This document shows positions 61,577 through 64,000 of a stretch of DNA of 64,000 nucleotides, piece after piece. The first letter of the stretch is position 1. Each line of letters starts with the position of its first letter. Source of the stretch: Oreohelix idahoensis (taxonomy: Eukaryota > Mollusca > Gastropoda > Stylommatophora > Oreohelicidae); contig JAMPIV010014856.1 in NCBI GenBank assembly GCA_024509875.1, positions 1-64,000 on the forward strand. Reading direction: 5' to 3'. The position numbers were made by a program, and so were the translations under genes. The notes beneath the pieces are model-generated. The model ran no database searches and was not told where the DNA came from. It saw only the letters and a program-made list of their open reading frames with translations.

Positions 61577-62240
61577 GAGTGCTCCAACTCTGGTTCATTC
61601 TTTGCATCTCAGCTCCACAGTCCTCCACCAGGTTGTTTTTGGTCGGCCTCTCTTTCGTTTTCCTTCAGGGGTCCAAAGCATAACTGTTCTTGTGATGGCA
61701 TCGGGGTCTCTTCTGAGGACATGGCCAACCCAGCTCCAGCGTCTGCCAGCTATGATGGTGTGCATGTCCTCTTGCTTGCTCCGAGTAAGCAGATCTTGGT
61801 TGGTGATGGTTATTCGGCCAAAAGATTCGGTGAATTTTTCTTAGGCATGTTGTGTGAAAAGAGGACAATTTTGACATTTCCTTCTCTGTAACTCTCCAGC
61901 ATTCCGCACCATAGAGAAGCACAGAAAGCACACAGCTCTGAAATAATCTTAATTTTGTGCTTGTGCTGTATTGAGAGGACTTCCAGATGTTGTTTAGGCT
62001 AAAAAAGGCTGTTCTTGCCTTATTCATTCTGATGTTGATGTCTTTGCCTGCCCCGCCGTCTGGTGTTACTATGCATCCTAGGTATGTGAAGGTGTCTGTC
62101 TGTACCAGTTGCTGATTGCTTACTGATATGGGCTCAGGGTTGCTCACATTGAGCATCATGACCTCTGACTTCTTTAAATTGATGTTCAAGCCCACCTGCT
62201 GGCTAAACTTATTAAGTCTATCCGTTTTTTCTTGTCTTCA
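61577..62240 (-). mobile_element. LINE C-terminal fragment (RTE/CR1 type)
   Basis: Open for 176 codons: GLNINLKKSEVMMLN, TFTYLGCIVTPDGGAGKDIN, RMNKARTAFFSL, VLSVLLYGAECWRVTEKEMS, FHTTCLRKIHRIFWPN. The RGRP-type ending follows in another frame near 61640. Family as at 26205-26800. Confidence 0.82.
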
Positions 62241-62309
62241 CATGCACATAAATTCTCACAACAATTTTTCTGATTTTAATATTGGTCACTGTGACGTGTA
62301 AATTATATA

Positions 62310-62707
62310 CAGGGTGTCCATAAAAGATTGTACCCTTTTCAAAAAGTTTATTCTCGGCCCCATGACATGGTACGAGGATGCTTTCTATCACATAAGTAAG
62401 ATAATCTCTGCAAGTTTTTAAGCATACCTTTCAAAGACTCAAAAAGAATGTACCTATTTCTTTTTTTTTTTCCACCTACTTGACCAGTGTGTAGAGAGAC
62501 ATGTAACAATTACCGGTTGCAACTCAACTGTGAAAGTTTTGCTTGAAATACCCGCTGCGCACATGCGCACTTTTTGTAGTCTTTGTAAGGTATGCTTAAA
62601 AACTTGCAGAGATTATCTTACTTTTGTGATAGAAAGCATCCTCGTACCACGTCATGGGGCCGAGAATAAACTTTTTGAAAAGGGTACAATCTTTTATGGA
62701 CACCCTG
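62310..62707. mobile_element. Mariner-type MITE, 398 bp
   Basis: Inverted arms start CAGGGTGTCCATAAAAGATT and stay complementary for about 130 bp; TA on both sides (62308-62309, 62708-62709). CAGGGTGTCC ends are common in mariner-group elements. No transposase. Confidence 0.88.
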
Positions 62708-62709
62708 TA

Positions 62710-63281
62710 CAGTAATGCATTTTCTTACGTGGATCTATAAACGACTTAGACGATATGTTTAAACTCCGACCTACCACCTAGCAAAAGATATGACGTCACT
62801 GATTGATATGCATGCAGACGGCGAAGTGTGAGCAGAAGTGTAAGAACGATCTGTAGGGCATTTGAGTGTGTGTCTTTGTAGTGTGAGGTTGTATGTGTTA
62901 CTGCTCCCATATTTCATTTGATGTCGGCAATTACAGACATATTCTGATATTGTACATGGCTTATCAGAATAATAGAATGCCTGATGTATTAACGGTGAAG
63001 TATTTATGAAAGATAGTGTCGTGTGTGTGTCGATTTATGAGATGATGAAACTGTAGCCGACTTGAGACGGGTAGATGACCATGTTCTCATACATATGATG
63101 TTAAATGGATCCTAAATAACATCTGACTGTTTTTCTGGAGCAGAATACATATTTTAAATAATTAAACTTCAGTTCTATGTGCAACAGAACTGGGGTCGTT
63201 GAACTGTATATTTTACTCTCTGTGAGTGTTGGGATGAATGAACCTACTACTTGGTCAAAATAGAATGTGTAAATTCTATTC
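62710..63281. other. No gene recognised
   Basis: No motif-bearing frame. POLR1H upstream exons were looked for here and not found. Confidence 0.45.
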
Positions 63282-63706
63282 TTCACACTGCACACACCAT
63301 AAAGTAACGCCACAGTCACTGAATAATGGTGTTTCTTGAGACACCTCACACACCATAAAGTAACACCACAGTCACTGAATAATGGTGTTTCTTGAGACAC
63401 CTCACACACCATAAAGTAACGCCACAGTCACTGAATAATGGTGTTTCTTGAGACACCTCACACTGCACACACCGTAAAGTAACGCCACAGTCACTGAATA
63501 ATGGTGTTTCTTGAGACACCTCACACTGCACACACCAGAAAGTAACGCCACAGTTACTGAATAATGGTGTTTCTTGAGACACCTCACACTGCACACACCA
63601 TAAAGTAATGCCACAGTCACTGAATAATGGTGTTTCTTGAGACACCTCACACTGCACACACCATAAAGTAATGCCACAGTCACTGAATAATGGTGTTTCT
63701 TGAGAC
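63282..63706. repeat. Minisatellite, about 58-66 bp x 7
   Basis: Seven copies of CACCATAAAGTAACGCCACA then GTCACTGAATAATGGTGTTT and CTTGAGACACCTCACAC, with an optional TGCACA. The longer units keep a reading frame open on the minus strand, which is incidental. Confidence 0.95.
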
Positions 63707-63714
63707 AGAAAGAG

Positions 63715-63990
63715 CTCAATATCTCAAAATTCATTCATCCCTTTAGCTCCATGAAGAGCACAGACCTTCAACAAAGTCATTGACCTTTTCTGACCTGTGC
63801 CATCCAATCAAGGTCTTTTCATGTCTTCTTTATTCCTGTCCTGTCTCTCTGCAGTTCCCTTCTCCACATGTTCTTCAGTGTCCCCCTACTTCTGTTACAG
63901 TAAGGATTCCAGAACAAGGACTGCCTTGTAATGCTATCATCAATTTTCCCACAATGTGTACTATCTTAACTTCTTGTTCCTCTTACATTC
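63715..63990 (-). mobile_element. LINE C-terminal fragment
   Basis: CGKIDDSITRQSLFWNPYCN, then RGTLKNMWRRELQRD and KDLDWMAQVRKGQ: the ITRQALxWNPxGxRxRGxPKxxWRRxL ending. Same family as 24480-24720. Confidence 0.7.
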
Positions 63991-64000
63991 ATCCAGGTCT

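Noticed and set aside
63346..63734. Minus-strand repeat protein
   Set aside because: Three overlapping frames all come from the minisatellite; its unit length varies and no gene signals are present.

Overview
This is animal nuclear DNA, intron- and transposon-rich, with no bacterial-style operons. The mix of repeats (Ty3/gypsy elements with integrase upstream of reverse transcriptase, RTE-, L1/Tx1- and Jockey/I-type LINEs, Helitron, mariner/Tc1, hAT, tRNA-derived SINEs) suggests a marine invertebrate, possibly a mollusc. The species assignment is inference; the sequence does not settle it.

One host gene can be supported: the two last coding exons of the RNA polymerase I subunit A12.2 (POLR1H), on the minus strand at 61065-58298. 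A 2.6 kb intron full of repeats separates them. Almost everything else is mobile elements or their debris.

Layout. 1-3970: 5' half of a decayed Ty3-type element (E1), with possible LTR to about 5.7 kb. 5.9-8.5 kb: Jockey/I-type LINE. 8.5-12.3 kb: two hAT remnants. 12.3-18.7 kb: hAT MITE, LINE ends, L1/Tx1-type LINE, AT and G tracts. 19.5-22.6 kb: nearly complete RTE-type LINE with 12-bp target duplications. 22.8-28.0 kb: LINE ends, minisatellites, SINEs, Helitron 3' ends. 28.4-49.9 kb: a nested structure in which a mariner element lies against TA microsatellites, a Ty3 element (E2, TSD TGCCA) interrupts the mariner transposase, and a second Ty3 element of the same lineage (E3) interrupts the E2 gag. 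50-57.9 kb: LINE ends, SINE, minisatellites, Tc1-like element, possible piggyBac remnant. 58.2-61.1 kb: POLR1H 3' end. 61.3-64 kb: LINE pieces, a MITE and a 7-copy minisatellite.

The most notable result is the nest at 28.4-49.9 kb together with the order gag-PR-INT-RT-RNaseH in all three Ty3-type elements. That order is typical of Ty1/copia and, among Ty3/gypsy elements, of the Gmr1-like group. No element in the window looks fully coding-competent; the RTE LINE is nearest, with one stop and one frameshift seen.
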